NCBI GenBank assembly: GCA_002453475.1
Contig: DKGY01000094.1
Coordinates: 137,017-143,812, forward strand
Direction of reading: 5' to 3'
DNA length: 6,796 nt
DNA from: Clostridium sp. UBA6758
GTDB lineage: Bacteria; Bacillota; Clostridia; Clostridiales; Clostridiaceae
Shown here: positions 6,608 to 6,796 of the stretch, piece after piece
Layout: each line of letters starts with the position of its first letter
How positions within the stretch are numbered: the first letter of the stretch is position 1
Notes under the pieces: generated by a model
What the model saw: only the letters and a program-made list of their open reading frames with translations
The model's database searches: none
Told to the model about the DNA's origin: nothing
Made by a program: the position numbers and the translations under genes

Positions 6608-6637
6608 TTGACTTTAAGTAATATATCACAGTATTAA
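6608..6637 (+). promoter_or_regulatory. Possible upstream plus-strand promoter
   Basis: TTGACT (5/6 to -35) at 6608-6613 is followed after 18 nt by TATTAA (4/6 to -10) at 6632-6637. It points rightwards, towards the structured sequence at the window end. It may act in tandem with the better-formed promoter at 6657-6688 or be chance. Confidence 0.3.
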
Positions 6638-6656
6638 ATTACCATAAAAATATATC

Positions 6657-6688
6657 TTGTATATGAAAGTAAAATATGATATTATAAT
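6657..6688 (+). promoter_or_regulatory. Plus-strand promoter with extended -10
   Basis: TTGTAT at 6657-6662, a 17-nt spacer, and TATTAT at 6680-6685 preceded by TG one base before it (extended -10, TGATATTAT). An overlapping exact TATAAT lies at 6683-6688. Transcription would start near 6692-6695 and run out of the window to the right. It is the only rightward signal in the window and is divergent from the CPBP gene. Confidence 0.5.
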
Positions 6689-6694
6689 CTCACA

Positions 6695-6796
6695 ACAAAG
6701 AAATGACTAATTAATAAATAGTTAAATTTCTGGAATATGCGTTAAGCTCTTATTTTGAACCTACATTATTTATACGGGAGTTCAATACTTAAATGT
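6695..6796 (+). ncRNA. 5' part of a structured transcript running off the window (6S-like RNA possible)
   Basis: Downstream of the plus-strand promoter there is no ORF, but there is clear pairing. A hairpin at 6699-6731 is formed by AGAAAT/ATTTCT plus GACTA/TAGTT. A second is closed by TTGAAC/GTTCAA (6755-6760/6780-6785), with further C-G pairing inside (CC...GGG). The stretch from about 6726, ATTTCTGGAATATGCG, resembles by eye the 5' closing strand of bacterial 6S RNA, and TTGAACC...GGGAGTTCAA recalls a small 6S-type hairpin. This is inference from memory of the family, with the 3' half missing, so it could equally be the leader of a gene to the right: an ATG sits at 6793-6795, though its spacing from GGGAG is long (12 nt). 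Coordinates are partial and the 5' end is approximate. Confidence 0.35.

Larger units (their letters stand above)
6445..6656. other. AT-rich intergenic region between divergent transcripts
   Basis: This stretch separates the leftward CPBP gene from the rightward promoter and transcript at the window end. Apart from the CPBP SD next to the start codon, the candidate CPBP promoter and its inverted repeat near 6557-6586, and the possible rightward promoter at 6608-6637, I see no ORF with a ribosome site, no tRNA and no terminator. Confidence 0.5.

Overview
The window looks like a chromosomal segment of a low-GC Firmicute, most likely a Clostridium-type anaerobe. The DNA is strongly AT-rich, Shine-Dalgarno sites are strong and GGAGG-like, the solute-binding protein is a lipoprotein, and codon use is A/T-ending throughout. 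All six recognised protein genes lie on the minus strand, so transcription runs from high to low coordinates.

Positions 402-5186 hold a complete high-affinity branched-chain amino acid ABC transporter operon in the order livK-livH-livM-livG-livF. It encodes a substrate-binding lipoprotein, two permeases and two ATPases. The last four genes are packed with 4-nt gaps or short overlaps, which implies translational coupling. livK is set apart from livH by a short gap carrying a hairpin with a U-tract, a likely partial terminator that would keep binding protein in excess over the membrane complex. Upstream of livK (5187-5382) lie a candidate -10 box, a tandem 8-bp repeat and a perfect 10-3-10 inverted repeat that is a good operator candidate.

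Positions 5431-6444 hold an independent gene for a CPBP-family (CAAX protease / Abi / bacteriocin-immunity type) integral membrane protein with all three conserved motifs. It ends in a very strong intrinsic terminator (5383-5427), which insulates it from livK. A possible promoter with an inverted repeat in its spacer lies upstream, near 6557-6586.

Two non-coding regions stand out. Positions 4-291 form a 288-bp element closed by long terminal inverted repeats and filled with nested hairpins. It is either a structured RNA or a MITE-like insertion, and I do not recognise its family. At the right edge (about 6657-6796), plus-strand promoter elements are followed by the beginning of a structured, apparently non-coding transcript that runs out of the window; a 6S-like RNA is one possibility. 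I see no clear evidence of a novel multi-gene system: the protein content is conventional, and the novelty, if any, is in these non-coding elements.
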